A DNA stretch of 64,000 nucleotides from Niebla homalea (Eukaryota; Ascomycota; Lecanoromycetes; Lecanorales; Ramalinaceae), in assembly GCA_019925105.1 (NCBI GenBank), contig JAHGAU010000007.1, positions 744,001-808,000 on the forward strand, in the 5' to 3' direction. The notes under the pieces are model-generated. The model did no database searches, was not told the DNA's origin, and saw nothing but the letters and a program-made list of their open reading frames with translations. Below are positions 1 through 11,110 of this stretch, piece after piece (the first letter of the stretch is position 1; each line of letters opens with the position of its first letter). A program made the translations under genes and the position numbers.

Positions 1-1795
1 AAAGTTAAAATTATAAAAAGCTTTTTTTTCTTTATTTTATATATTATTATTATTTACTTTTTATTATTTAATTAATTAAGTTTATATCTTAAAGTTACCT
101 TTAATTAACTTATTAAATTAATTCCGTACGTATTATACCGTTAGAATTTTACGGTTATCCGGGTTTTTTTACGTTTAATCTCTTTAACTTTTATTATATA
201 CTTAGAATCCTATATTAGATATCCTTCCTTATTATACGTAATATATTTAAGTACGTCCTTTATAAGTCCCTTAATTATTAACTTTATATATTTATAAGTA
301 TTATAATTTTTAATATAAACCATATACTTTATAATAATAAAGTATTTTATAATAATATATTTATAATTTTAATATTTAAAATATTAATAAATATCCGTTA
401 TTTTATTTTATAACCGAATTATCTTAAGAAATCCCTTTTTAATAATATTTTTATCCAAGATATTATTATATATTTTTATTAAAGTTACGCTTAATATAAC
501 GGTAAAGTACCTTTTTATATATCTTAAGGAATTAAGTTTTTTTATTACCGGAGGAAGCCTATAATTAACGATTTTAAACCTTAAATAAAAAACCGTATTC
601 TTTTTTTTATATTCCTTAACGTAATCTTTTTTTTAATTTTTATAAAACGTAATAAGTATATCCTATTTATTATAATAATAAATAATTACCTTAAAACTTT
701 AATTAATTTATATTTTCTTTTATTAATTTAAGTTTTAAATTTCTTTAAGCTTTCTTTCGTTTTTAATAACGTTATATTAAGGAGGATATCCTTATTTTAT
801 AATTTACGTATTATAATAATTTATTTTATTAATAATTCCGTTATTACCTTAAAAGTTTTTATTAATTATAATAAGTTTATTTCCGTAATTACGTTCCTTT
901 CTTTATTATTAAATAAGCGGACCGTTATTATTTTTACCTTTTATAATATGGTTATTTTTTCCTTTATTATCTTTTTATTTTCTGCCGTGAATACCCCTTT
1001 ATTATCCTTATTGCCTAGCTTTTTCTCGTTTAAAAGGCTATTATTTTTATATTTTCATTTTATACCTTTAACCTTAAACCGTTATCTTTATCCTTTATTA
1101 ACGTCCTTGTTCCCGCCCCTTAAGAGCCTCGTAAACGCTCCGTTTCCCCCAGTTTTACCTTTATTTTTATATAAAAGTCCCTTACGCTTTTTAATTTAAT
1201 CTATAATATCGATTAAGTTTTTAACGTAATATCCTTTTATTTTACCGTAAGGAGTCCTTTTAAAGCCTTTATTATTTCTTTTATTATCCTTTTACCCTTA
1301 TTTACCGGGTAACGTACCGTCTCCGTCTTTTATTTTTAATCCTTTAAGGTCTTATTTTCCTTATTAATTTTATTTCCTTTTTATATACTTTTAATAATAC
1401 TTTTACTGCAGTCTTCCCGTTTTTTCCCCCCACTTATACCCTTTATTATTAATGTTTTACCGGCCTTTTTACCCCCTTATTTATTTATTACCTCCATATT
1501 ATTATTACGCTTTTTATACGCTTTAATATACGTATTTAATTAACCTTAATTCTTTTACTTATTTTAAGCATTATTTAACTTATTATTATTATTATATTAC
1601 CTATACGTATCGTTACCGTTTCTATTAATATAGGTTACTTACCCGTTTACCACCTTATTCTTAATTATTACGCTATTTCTACTTATTATACTTAATATAC
1701 TTTTCTTACTATTACTAAAGCTATACGTATACGTATCGTTTTGGACCTTAGGGGTCCCTTTGTTTATCGCCATCTCCCTCACGATATTATTATTT
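1..1795 (-). mobile_element. Tad-like LINE, 5' (ORF1) fragment, cut by window edge
   Basis: This is a RIP-mutated copy of the 5' region of the LINE found at 39732-45535. The two align over most of their length. Shared blocks include the stretch around 395-600 (matching about 44120-44330) and the 5' coding start. On the minus strand the start reads MAINKGTPKVQNDT from an ATG at 1773, against MAMNNGTPEVKNDA in the other copy. The upstream flanks of the two copies are unrelated, so the element's 5' end lies just above this ATG. ORF1 of Tad-type LINEs usually encodes a nucleic-acid-binding protein that coats the RNA; no zinc knuckle survives here. Many TAA/TAG stops break the frame. The rest of the element would lie to the left, outside the window. 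Confidence 0.7.
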
Positions 1796-1859
1796 TCATA
1801 TATAATATAATACCGATAAGTATTTATAATATATTAAATTAAATTATAAGTCTTAGAAA

Positions 1860-3037
1860 ACCCGATGAATTTTTTATTAAAAAAGTTAAACAATATAATA
1901 TATATTAAGAACGTAAGCTTTTAAGTATAAATTAAATAAAATTTTAAACTAAAGCCGTTAAAGGATACTTTATTAACTTTAAAGGCTATTACGTTTATAA
2001 AATATTTGTATTAAATAACCGGATTTAACGTTATAATTACGTTAAGTAATTAAAGGATAAAGCCGTTTAACCCAAACGTAAGGCCGATAACCCTTTATCG
2101 GTTTATTACTTAGTACTAAGATAAAGGGAGATAATTACCGTAGACTTCTAATTATCGTTAAAACGGATACGTTTCAGTAATAATAAAAATATAAATAACG
2201 AACCGGCTATTATTATTATATAAAGCTTTTATATTATAAAAGTTACGGATAAAACCGATAATATTATTATTAAAGATATAATTAAACTTATATCCGATAA
2301 GTAACTTAAACCCCGTATAACCTTAAAACCTATAATTATTAAGGGAAATATTAATAAAAATAACTTATTTATATTATCCTTATTTACCCTTAATAATATA
2401 TTATAAAGGAATCTCCGGGTATATATACCTTTATAGACTCGGACTTAGGCTTACTTAATCCTTACGATTTAATTTTATATTATTACCCGTCTTTAAAAGA
2501 ACCTGAATTTACTGAATTTCTAAACCCGTTTACCCAAGCTTACGTGGCTAAAATATAACCCTTAAGCCATTAACGTTACCGGGACTTTAATTATTAAGCC
2601 GCCGGCTTTTAGTTAACGCTCATATATTTTATAACCGCGATTCCTACGGATTATACCGGGCCTATAACTTATATATAAGTTATAAAGGACGTATACCGCA
2701 AAATAAAGTAAAAGCTCGCTATAGAAAATAAAGTTAAGTCCTTAAAAAAGAATAAAACCTGGGTCTTAATAGATCCACCTCCCGGTATTAACGTGCTAAA
2801 TAGTAAGTAGGTCTATAAATATAAACGTAAATTAAACGGTAGTATTACCTGGTATAAGGCCCGGTAAATAATCCGTAACTTTTAATAAAAGGAAGGCTTA
2901 GACTTCTTTAACACTTTTATAACGGTAATTAAACCTATAAGCTATAAAGCCCTCTTTACTATAGCGGCTATATATAACCTAAAGATTAAGTAAATAGACG
3001 TTAAAACAGTATTCTTTTATAATAATATCCTTAAAAA
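1860..3037 (+). pseudogene. Ty1/Copia pol remnant (integrase end and reverse transcriptase start)
   Basis: In one plus-strand frame, broken mainly by TAA/TAG, Copia landmarks are readable. The integrase C-terminal part reads KAVKGYFINFKGYYVYKIF (about 1960-2015), resembling the usual KG-LVGF-GY-YKI pattern. The reverse transcriptase start reads NKTWVLIDPPPG near 2750-2785, followed by WVYKYKRKLNGS-TWYKAR and, near 2990-3030, IDVKTVFFYNNIL, matching the conserved DVKTAFL-GDL motif. The reverse transcriptase would copy element RNA into DNA in cytoplasmic particles. The frame stops at an inserted LTR before the catalytic YVDD box, so the domain is cut as well as mutated. Gag and protease were not found upstream, where a LINE fragment lies. 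The Copia assignment is firm; the exact start is not. Confidence 0.82.
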
Positions 3038-3199
3038 TGTTGAATATGCAGGATCGCCACTTGGGAGATCACGTGACGCGGATCAGATTAGATAAGGCGG
3101 ACGTGCTAGACTTAAGCAGGATAGCGGCATAGGCTTTATATATAGTCTTACTTCTATATATAGTAATAATTAAGTAACTTATACCTTTTAATTTTAATA
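3038..3199 (+). mobile_element. 162 bp LTR (Copia-type), solo or truncated
   Basis: The LTR begins TGTTGAATATGCAGGATCGC and ends in a RIP-mutated form of CTCTCAACTTCAACA. It matches the LTR at 46941-47102 base for base in length (162 bp), with transitions only as far as I compared. The ends form an inverted repeat TGTTGAA/TTCAACA. Its first 90 bases are little mutated. It lies inside the Copia reverse transcriptase coding region. No 5 bp target duplication is visible (flanks aaaaa and agtta), so it may be a solo LTR with mutated duplication or the end of a truncated element. Confidence 0.75.
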
Positions 3200-4074
3200 A
3201 GTTATAAGCCCGGATTACGTATTTAAGTACTTAAATAACGTCTTCTTAGTATTTAATTTAACCTATAAATAATAATAAACTTATAGTATAAAATATACCC
3301 GTAAACGATACTTATACGTAGGCTATATTATTAAGAATTGACCCGGTTAAACGTATAATACCGCGGCTATAAATAAAAAAGCCTATTTAATTACTTATAT
3401 TCTTAGATTAAGAAAGGAGGACGTTTTATTATTAAGAATATATAAACCGTTATTTCTTAGCCTTATTAAGGGCCGTAAATGTTTATACGCCGGAGAGTTA
3501 AGTTAACGCCGAGTTAATAAAGCTAAGATATAAAGCTTTTAAGGTTAATATATATACGTAAAGCCTTAACCGGGGTTTAAGTAAGAAATTTAAAACGTTA
3601 AATAAATATTAAATATATTATAGAACTTTATTAAGTTTAAAGCCTTAAAAACCGTATTAAAATCGACTTTTTTTAAGATTAATTAAAAATAGGTTACTCA
3701 GATTTAAACGTATTACGGCCTGAAATTATTTATTTAAACTTAATTTTAAAAAATAAATATAGGACGGAATAAATAATTAAAGGTTAAACCTCTTAAAGTA
3801 AAGATTAATCTTTAAAAAAAGGGGCTAAGAATCAGCTATAGAATTCTTTAATAAATAATTAAATTTAAAATGAATTTACTTATTACGGATTATAAAAATT
3901 AAAACCTTTAAGTTGAAATAAAATAATTAAAATAAACTTAAACGCTTTAATCATAGAAATTAAAGGCTTTTAAATAAAAAGGGGTAATAATCTTAAAAGT
4001 ATATATATAGCGTTATAATATATTATAAAGTTTTATTCTACCTTAGGGGAAATCATAAGTTTCTCAACGTCCCA
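3200..4074. other. RIP-mutated repeat sequence, unassigned
   Basis: There is no clear continuation of the Copia reverse transcriptase beyond the LTR. Both strands can be read with TAA/TAG stops only, which is uninformative here because TG is depleted. No domain was recognised. Confidence 0.5.
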
Positions 4075-4117
4075 TCAACTGGTAGTAGAAGGCGCTTCTA
4101 GTTTAAAGACCAGTTGA
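4075..4117. repeat. Nested perfect hairpin
   Basis: The outer arms TCAACTGGT (4075-4083) and ACCAGTTGA (4109-4117) are perfect 9 bp inverted repeats. Inside, TAGAAG (4086-4091) and CTTCTA (4095-4100) form a second perfect stem around the loop GCG. The hairpin has escaped RIP although the flanks are mutated. The string CCCATCAACTGG at its left edge recurs as CCCATCAACCGG near 45531, next to the LINE 5' end. The function is unknown. Confidence 0.7.
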
Positions 4118-6159
4118 AGGCATGTCAAATCAGCGTTAAAGTCGCGTTAAAATAGTGTAATTTTATAAGTATCTTCAAAGTAATTTTAAATTAAAAGCGG
4201 CGTTAAAGCGGCTTTAAAGTAACTTTAAAAATTTCTTAATATCCGAAGATACCCCGGGAGGTAAAAAGCATAAGAATTATACGGTAAAGAGTAAGATAAT
4301 TATAATATATCTATTTAAGGACTACCTAAATACCTTATCCAGATATACGTATTTATCTTCGGAGACGGGCTATAATACTTTAACGGAACTCTTTATAAAT
4401 AACCGATGGCTCCTCGGGAACGAACCGTAGCTTTAATAGAGCTCTTCGTAAACAAGTTATAGCCGCTTGAACCCCCTTTAACCCCCTTTTTAAAGGGCAG
4501 TCTCTATCCGTTAATTTACTTATATACCCTTTTATGGAAAAACTAAATATTTACGAGGGGGGTATATATATAGTTAACGGTATACTATAACGTTCGTACC
4601 TATCAATTACTATAGCCGGGAAATAAAAATCTATAAAGAGGAAATTCTGAGTAATAATACTTAATACGTAGCTTGGTTAAACTTACGGTAAATAGGGCCA
4701 AAACTTAAATAAACGCCTTTAAAACCAATTTTAAGAATACCCACTGACTTTAACGTCGTAATTCTGGCAATTTTAAAGGTGCCCGCTTAATACTAAAAGT
4801 TTTAAAGCTTAAGGCCTGTTTAATACTAAATTTAACGTCGCAATTTTAAGGTATTTAATTTTAAACTACCTTATAATATCGTAATTTTAAGGCCGCCCTA
4901 AATAATCAATTTACTTTATACGTATTATATGAAAGTTATAGAAACTTCAGCTATATAAATCGATATAACGATATATAAAAGTAATATATCCCGGGGCTTA
5001 TATTAGGGGCGTATCTATTTAAAGCACTTAATTAAGGCGTTCTTTTAAGGCCTTTATTTAAGGGGCTTTAAGGATGTTATAAGGTCCTATAAACAAAGTA
5101 CTATAGGAGGTATATAAATAAGATTATAATAATACTATAAATAATACCGGTAATTATATATAAGAATATTAGATTTAGAAATTTAAAAATAGTAAAATTA
5201 AGTCGCAACTATATAGGGTAAGTAGCATAAATAGATTAAGCCGTATAAGATTATATAACGTAAGTAGAGAAAGCACCGTAATTATTAAAATATCTTAATA
5301 TTTTAAAGGATAGAAAATATAAGTCTTTATATCTTATATATTAGCTAACTATATAAAGAAATTATATTTATAATAATTAATAATTAAAGATTAAATTGCT
5401 TATTATGCCGTATAATAAGTATATTATTATTTAAATTATTAATCGTAACTTATAAGTAAGAATTATTATATTAAATATATACTATATTTTATTTTTTATC
5501 CTCCGATAACGGATCCTTTTCCTTTATAAACGAAATATAAATAATAGATTAATTTTTCTTTTCCTTATTAGGATATTATATAAATAGCCCCGTATTAAGT
5601 TTATTATCTTACGTTAACGGTATCTCCTTTTCGAGACTTTTTATTTTACGGTTTATTTAATTTAAGAACCTTACCGTTTCTTTAAGTTAATAACGAAGTT
5701 AAAGAAAGGCCTTAATAATAAACTTTAAATTCTATATTTTATCTTTAACCTCCTTAACGGTAATATAAGGTACCTTTATTTACCTTTTTTTTTTCTTCCT
5801 TTATAGTAGTATAACGTTCCTTTACTTTCTTATTTTTTAATTATAACCTTTTTAACTTTAAATCCTCCTTAACTTTTAAATCCGATAGTTAAATATATAA
5901 AAGGTTATTATTTAACTTCGGGACTTTTAAACTTTTACCTTATTTTCTTTTTCTTACCGTTATTTAAATAAATATATTTATCGTAATATACGTAAAATCT
6001 AGGGTATCCGATATATTATTAATTTATATTAAAAGGTACTCTTTAAAATATAAGGATTTAATAAATCGTTCTAAATCTTTAGATTAATTAATATATAATT
6101 TTATTTACGTAATTAAGTTATATTAAAGTTTTAAATTGAAATAAATATATTTAAATATA
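4118..6159. other. RIP-mutated DNA without a recognisable gene
   Basis: Short degenerate repeats are visible. GCGTTAAAG / GGCTTTAAAG words occur at 4130-4225, and phrases of the type AACGTCG(C/T)AATTTTAAGG recur at 4749-4890. The rest is AT-rich with stops in every frame. No protein motif was recognised. Confidence 0.5.
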
Positions 6160-6167
6160 AAGGTATT

Positions 6168-6190
6168 TACTCCGAGAAGCGGGACGGGAT
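6168..6190 (+). repeat. Left terminal inverted repeat of the hAT-like element
   Basis: Starts TACTCCGAGAAGCGGGACGG and pairs with the complement of 7282-7304. It is followed by GGGAT words that are probably transposase binding sites (inference). Confidence 0.8.
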
Positions 6191-6328
6191 GGGATGGTTT
6201 TTTGATTCACTTATCCCATCCCGCGTGGGACGGGATAAGGCTGAATCCCATCCCATCCTATCCTTATCCCGGCGGGATGGGATAGGGATATGCCAAGATC
6301 CCGCCAAGACGCGGGGTAATAGTGAATT

Positions 6329-6965
6329 AGTAAGGGTGGTGGTAAGGGTGGTGGTAAGGGTGCAGGTAAGGGTAAGGGTGAGGGTGATGAGGGTGATGAG
6401 GGTGATGAGGGTGATGAGGGTAATGAGGGTGATGAGGGTGATGAGGGTGATGAGGGTGATGAGGGTGATGAGGGTGATGAGGGTGATGAGGGTGATGAGG
6501 GTGAGGGTGGTGGTGAGGGTGGTGGTGCAGGTGAGGGTGCGAGGGTGGTGGTGAGGGTGCAGGTGAGGGTGCAGGTGAGGGTGCAGGTGAGGGTGCAGGT
6601 AAGGGTGCGAGGGTGGTGGTGAGGGTGGTGGTGCAGGTGAGGGTGCGAGGGTGGTGGTGAGGGTGCAGGTGAGGGTGCAGGTGAGGGTGCAGGTAAGGGT
6701 GCGAGGGTGGTGGTGAGGGTGCAGGTGAGGGTGCAGGTGAGGGTGCAGGTGAGGGTGCAGGTAAGGGTGCAGGTAAGGGTGCAGGTGAGGGTGCAGGTAA
6801 GGGTGCGAGGGTGGTGGTGAGGGTGCAGGTGAGGGTGCAGGTAAGGGTGCAGGTGAGGGTGCAGGTAAGGGTGCAGGTGAGGGTGCAGGTAAGGGTGCAG
6901 GTAAGGGTGCGAGGGTGGTGGTAAGGGTGCAGGTGAGGGTGGGGGTAAGGGTGGGGGTGAGGGTA
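6329..6965. repeat. G-rich minisatellite (GGGTGATGA and GGGTGCAGGTGA units)
   Basis: About 640 bp of G-rich tandem repeats lie inside the hAT-like element. A run of about 13 nine-base units GGGTGATGA occupies 6382-6501. On both sides are twelve-base units GGGTGCAGGTGA or GGGTGCAGGTAA mixed with GCGAGGGTGGTGGTGA variants. Long open frames on both strands here (Pro/His/Thr-rich on the minus strand, Arg/Val/Met-rich on the plus) are by-products of the repeat and not genes. The regularly spaced GGG runs on the plus strand could form G-quadruplexes (inference). Confidence 0.93.
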
Positions 6966-7001
6966 AGATGGTAAAGGTGCAAATGAGGGTGGAAAAACAA
7001 A

Positions 7002-7107
7002 GATTATCATAAATAATTTTTGATGGTTTATCGATAAGCCAATCGATAACCGGATTATGGTTTTTCCGGTTTTCCGGGCCATTTTTCTGATAATCTTTAT
7101 GATAATC
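7002..7107. repeat. Internal fold-back of the hAT-like element
   Basis: GATTATCATAAA (7002-7013) and TTTATGATAATC (7096-7107) are a perfect 12 bp inverted repeat. Inside it GGTTTATCGAT (7025-7035) and ATCGATAACC (7042-7051) form a second stem with a one-base bulge. This is the only non-tandem part of the element's interior. Confidence 0.7.
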
Positions 7108-7281
7108 CAGCCATAGATTCACTGTTTTAACCGGTTTTTCCCTTATCTTATCCGCCACGGGATCTTGGCATATCCCGATCCCATCCCGTCCCATCCCGTA
7201 TTAGTGCGGGATGGGATTCTATTTACTTCATCCCGTCCCATCCCTATTCCGTCCCTATCCCGTCCCTATCCCATGGGATAT

Positions 7282-7304
7282 ATCCCGTCCCGCTTCCCGG
7301 AGTA
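7282..7304 (-). repeat. Right terminal inverted repeat of the hAT-like element
   Basis: The complement starts TACTCCGGGAAGCGGGACGG. It differs from the left end by a single G/A transition and is followed outward by the AAGGTATT duplication. Confidence 0.8.
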
Positions 7305-7312
7305 AAGGTATT

Positions 7313-7652
7313 GTTAATAAATAATATTTACGGCGGAAATATAATAGGTAGCTTTAGTTTTAAGCTATTTTATTTATATTAATAACTTTATAAATAAAGT
7401 CAAAAACTAACTTAAACCGGAATATAAAAAATTCTGGTTTTATTACGCGTATTAAATAATTAATTAATATAAAAGTACGTAATTAAATATTTTTTAATAA
7501 ATTTATAATCTTTTCGATATATCGTTTTTAATTTTTTAATTATAATTATTTAAAAAACGTACCGTATTTATTTTTATCTTTATAATTATGCGTTTTTTTT
7601 AGTTAATTTTATAATTTTTAATTTTTAATATAGCTTATAATATATTAATACC
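7313..7652. other. RIP-mutated DNA, nothing recognised
   Basis: AT-rich sequence with no open frame, repeat or motif that I can identify. Confidence 0.5.
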
Positions 7653-7790
7653 TTAGGGGGTTCCCCTAAACTTTGAAGATCGTCTTGGGACGGTCTTGTA
7701 ACCGTCTTTTATTTAAGACCGTCTTAAGACCGTTTTAAGACCGTCTTAAATTTAAGATCGTTTTAGCTTTTTAAGGGTTTTTAATTATTA
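7653..7790. repeat. AAGACCGTCTT repeat cluster with palindrome
   Basis: It starts with the palindrome TTAGGGG-GTT-CCCCTAA (7653-7669). Multiple copies follow of a word close to AAGACCGTCTT and its complement, each nearly self-complementary. The same word family and the phrase AAGATCGTCTTG occur in the inverted-repeat element at 27956-28142, so this is probably a related, more degraded copy. Confidence 0.6.
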
Positions 7791-7889
7791 AGTTTATTAT
7801 TCCAGCTAATATAATTTAAGCAGTAAGGTAATTTTTTGCCTGGATAAGTAATTCTTAGTATAAATCCTTAGAGAAAGACTATTTATATC

Positions 7890-8010
7890 TATTATTAAGA
7901 TTGTATTATTAAGACTGTGTTATATTTATTAAGACTGCCCTTTATCCATTAAGACTACGCTACATTTATTAAGACTGCCTTTTATCTATTAAGACTATAC
8001 CACCAAGACT
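7890..8010. repeat. Tandem repeat, about 22 bp unit (ATTAAGACTGCC...)
   Basis: Several degenerate copies of a unit close to ATTAAGACTGCCTTTTATCT follow each other. Differences between copies are mostly C/T, as expected from RIP. Confidence 0.75.
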
Positions 8011-8028
8011 GCTCTATATCTACCACCT

Positions 8029-8114
8029 GTGCGGGATCTATTACCTATGCGGGATCTACCACCTGTACGGGATCTACCACCTATATATAATCTATTATTT
8101 ATGCGGGATCCGTT
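8029..8114. repeat. Tandem repeat, about 18 bp unit (CTACCACCTGTGCGGGAT)
   Basis: Four to five copies of a unit close to CTACCACCTGTGCGGGAT directly follow the ATTAAGACTGCC array. C/T differences between units again suggest RIP. Confidence 0.8.
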
Positions 8115-10079
8115 ATGATTTAATAACCCCTTAACGATCGATCGGATTCAGGCCTATATATAATAAAACCGCCTTTAAACGGTATAAAGATATTATAAAG
8201 TTATTTACGTTTTATCGGTTAAGGATTAATTAAGACGGCCAGACGTTTTATAGGTATTATAAAGCCTTAATTAAAAACTATATTTAAACATATTAAAAAT
8301 AGCTTCTTAAAAGGAGGTTAATAAATTATAAATGTTAATATCCGCTTAAATTAAGATTTAAAGTAACGGTATCTTCTTAGGATTTAAGGTAATAATATCC
8401 TTTCTAATTTAAAGGGAAGAATACCCTTAATAAAGGAAGATTTACCTATAGATTAATCTTTAACGATAAAGAGGGTTTTTAAGTAAAGTTAAAGAATACC
8501 CTTTATTTTATTTATACCTTATACCTACATAAAAGGACCTTAATAAAGCCAATTTCTAAAGAGGTAAAGACATAATACCACTTATTCGGATTAAGCGTAG
8601 TTAATCGTAGTAACTTTAAGATAAACGGGACGTCCTCTTTAAATAATACGGTTATAAAGTCCCCTTTATATTTTAAGGGACCCGGGCTTAAAAGGCGTTA
8701 ATATATAACTCTTATAGGCAGTTAATTAATTAAAATAATCCTTATATATATATTTTCTATATAATAATATTTTATAGCTTTAAATATTTATTATAAACTC
8801 GGATAGATTTATTTTCAAGGGATATTTAATATAAATATTATTATTTTTAAAAATTATACTCTTAATAAGAGAAAACTACCTTCGGATTAATCTTTAATAA
8901 TTATAATCTTTAATATAATAAATTAAAACGGCGTCCTAAATTAATATAGCTTATATAAGCTCCTTTATATTATAATTTAACGTATTAAGGTTCCCGTTAA
9001 GGTTTAATAGTTCGCCTATAATAACCGATCGGGGGCGCTTTTTAAATAAAACGTAATAAATTAATAAAAATTAAAGTATAATATTAATTAACATATAATA
9101 ATATTTACTTATATTATTTTAAGTAACGTTATTTTAACGAGAAACGTAATCCTTATTTATATAAACTTCTTTAAGATCCCTATTTATAGGGATTTTTTTA
9201 ATATCCTTATTTATATAAACTCTTTTAACGTTTACGGTATACTTTAATATTAAATTAACCTTATTAATATAAAAAGACCGCGAAATATAAGAATCTCGGT
9301 TACCGTTCTCCAATATAGTATTAAAATCGTTTAAATTAAATAAGGTTATAGTTTTAAGGGCTTAATTTTATTAATAATTATAACGTTTATTTAATTTTTT
9401 TTTTTAATTAACTTACGCTTTATAGCTTATCGGAAACGAATTATAATTATAAATACTTTAACGGAAATCTTTATAGATTTCTTTAATAAACTATAAAGCT
9501 TTAAAGGTAAAAAATTAAAGCTTTTTAAAGACGAATTATAATTATAGGTACTTTAACGGAACTCTTCGGAACGGCGTTATAAAGGAATAAAGGATAATTT
9601 AAGATATTATAGACTTAAATAATACTATAAATAAATCGATAGTCTAACTTATATTAAACTTTAAAACCTAAGTCTATAAGATATAAGGATTAAATATATT
9701 CGTTAATAATTATAATATTCAAAGGTAATAGAATAATACATATATTCTTATAATTATAAAATATCTTTATTTCCTTATAAGCGGTTATAAACTTTGGATA
9801 GGACTTTACTATTTATATAACCTTAAGTAAAGAAGATAAAAAGAAGGAGATAAAGAAGGTAATAAAGAAAATAAAAATGAAAATAAAGTAAATAAAGGTA
9901 AAAAAGAAGGTAATATAGGTATTATTTTTTAATATCGGTTTTATAGGTTATAGGTATTAAATTTAATATATTAAGTTTTAATAATAATATTAATAACGGC
10001 CCTATTACGTCTATATAGGCCTTTAATACCTTTTATAATTAATAGTAAGATTATAAGGCTATTAAGCTGCAATAATATA
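8115..10079. other. RIP-mutated DNA, unassigned
   Basis: Part of 8330-8900 on the plus strand reads with TAA/TAG stops only, but two frames do so equally well and neither shows a known motif. Near 9840-9905 there is an AGAAGGAGATAAAGAAGGTAA-like purine-rich stretch. No gene is called. Confidence 0.5.
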
Positions 10080-11110
10080 GTATAATAACGTAAGATATAT
10101 AATTAATAGAACGGTAATTATTTATAATTATATTGGCTTAAGATATTATAATAAATATTACGATAAATATCGCAATAAATATTACGATAAATATCGCTTT
10201 TAAAATAGATCCCGGGCTGAATTTAAGTAACTACTCCGGGGTAAAATATTAAATTAAGGCTATTATTACGACGGTAATAATTAATAGTAAAAACAATATT
10301 TATAAATCTTATATAAACGATAATAATAATATTATTTATTAAATTTATAAAAGTAATAATATTAAGGATAGTATCTATAATTCGTACGATAAATCGTACG
10401 ATAAAATATTGCGACAGATATTACGATAAATATTGCGATAAATAGGCACCCGGGGGTGGATTCCGGGGGGGAGGCTCCGGGGGTGAAATATTGAAGTGAT
10501 GATTAGATAACTATATACATAAATTTCATAAAGGCAGTAACGGCAATGACGTTATAATCGTAACATATACTATAATAAATATTGCGACGATTGCGATAAA
10601 TATTGCGATAAATATGGCTTAAGTGGTGGCTTTAAGGGTAACTTTTAGGGTGGATCCTAAGATATATTTAAGGAGGGTAAAATATTAAATTAAGGCGCGG
10701 ATTATTATTACGAGAACAATAATTAATAGCAATAACGGTAACTATAGATATTATAAAGGCAATAATAATAATAATATTATTTATTAATTTTATAAAAGCA
10801 AAAAGGGTAAGGACGGTATTTAAATATAAATATTATAATAGATATCGTAATAAAAATTGCGATAAATAAGTATCCGGGTATAAATTCCGGGGGGAGGCTC
10901 CGGGGCGAATCCCGGGTTGAATTTAAAGGGGGTAAAATATTAAATTGAAACGCGGGTTATAATTATAATTAATAGTAATAACGGTATTTATAGATCTTAT
11001 AAAGGCAATAACGGCAATAATATTATTTATTAATTTTATAAAAGTAATAAAGGTAAGGATAATATTTATAAATTTTACGATAAATATTATAATAAATATT
11101 ACGATAAATA
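10080..11110. repeat. Long tandem array, units about 175-265 bp
   Basis: Each unit contains GATAAATATTGCGATAAATA words, then a GC block of the type CACCCGGGGGTGGATTCCGGGGGGGAGG, then GGGTGAAATATT, a run of AATAATTAATAG, and CTTATAAA plus AATATTATTTATTAA. Anchors recur near 10150, 10400, 10575, 10840 and 11080. Some units keep unmutated GC blocks (10446-10490, 10870-10935); others are heavily RIP-mutated. Part of the first unit (10130-10200) is a shorter run of CGATAAATATTA. Confidence 0.8.

Larger units (their letters stand above)
6160..7312. mobile_element. hAT-like non-autonomous (MITE-type) element carrying a minisatellite
   Basis: The element body is 6168-7304 (1137 bp), flanked by the 8 bp direct repeat AAGGTATT (6160-6167 and 7305-7312). 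The ends are inverted repeats: TACTCCGAGAAGCGGGACGG on the left and TACTCCGGGAAGCGGGACGG as the complement of the right, one mismatch in 20. Subterminal regions are packed with GGGAT/GGGAC words on both sides. A second inverted repeat pair of 30 bp (6274-6303 and 7158-7187) ends in ATATGCCAAGATCCCG. An 8 bp duplication plus short terminal repeats and G-rich subterminal words is typical of hAT elements, although the TIR does not start with the usual hAT consensus. No transposase is present, so movement would depend on one supplied elsewhere. CpA and TpG are intact, unlike the surroundings, so it inserted after RIP or was never duplicated when RIP acted. If the boundary is moved by one base, a 6 bp duplication (AGGTAT) is possible instead. 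Confidence 0.82.

Noticed and set aside
948..1199. Plus-strand frame of 83 codons rich in Phe/Leu/Ser
   Set aside because: It is antisense to the LINE ORF1 fragment, whose alignment to 43900-45500 fixes the sense strand as minus.
6329..6965. Interstitial telomere-like array
   Set aside because: Units are GGGTGATGA and GGGTGCAGGTGA, not TTAGGG-type, and they lie inside an element with its own terminal repeats and target duplication.
6167..7194. Long open frames over the minisatellite (121-327 codons, both strands)
   Set aside because: They are translations of 9 and 12 bp tandem repeats, giving Pro/His/Thr or Arg/Val/Met runs; both strands are open because repeat units lack stops.
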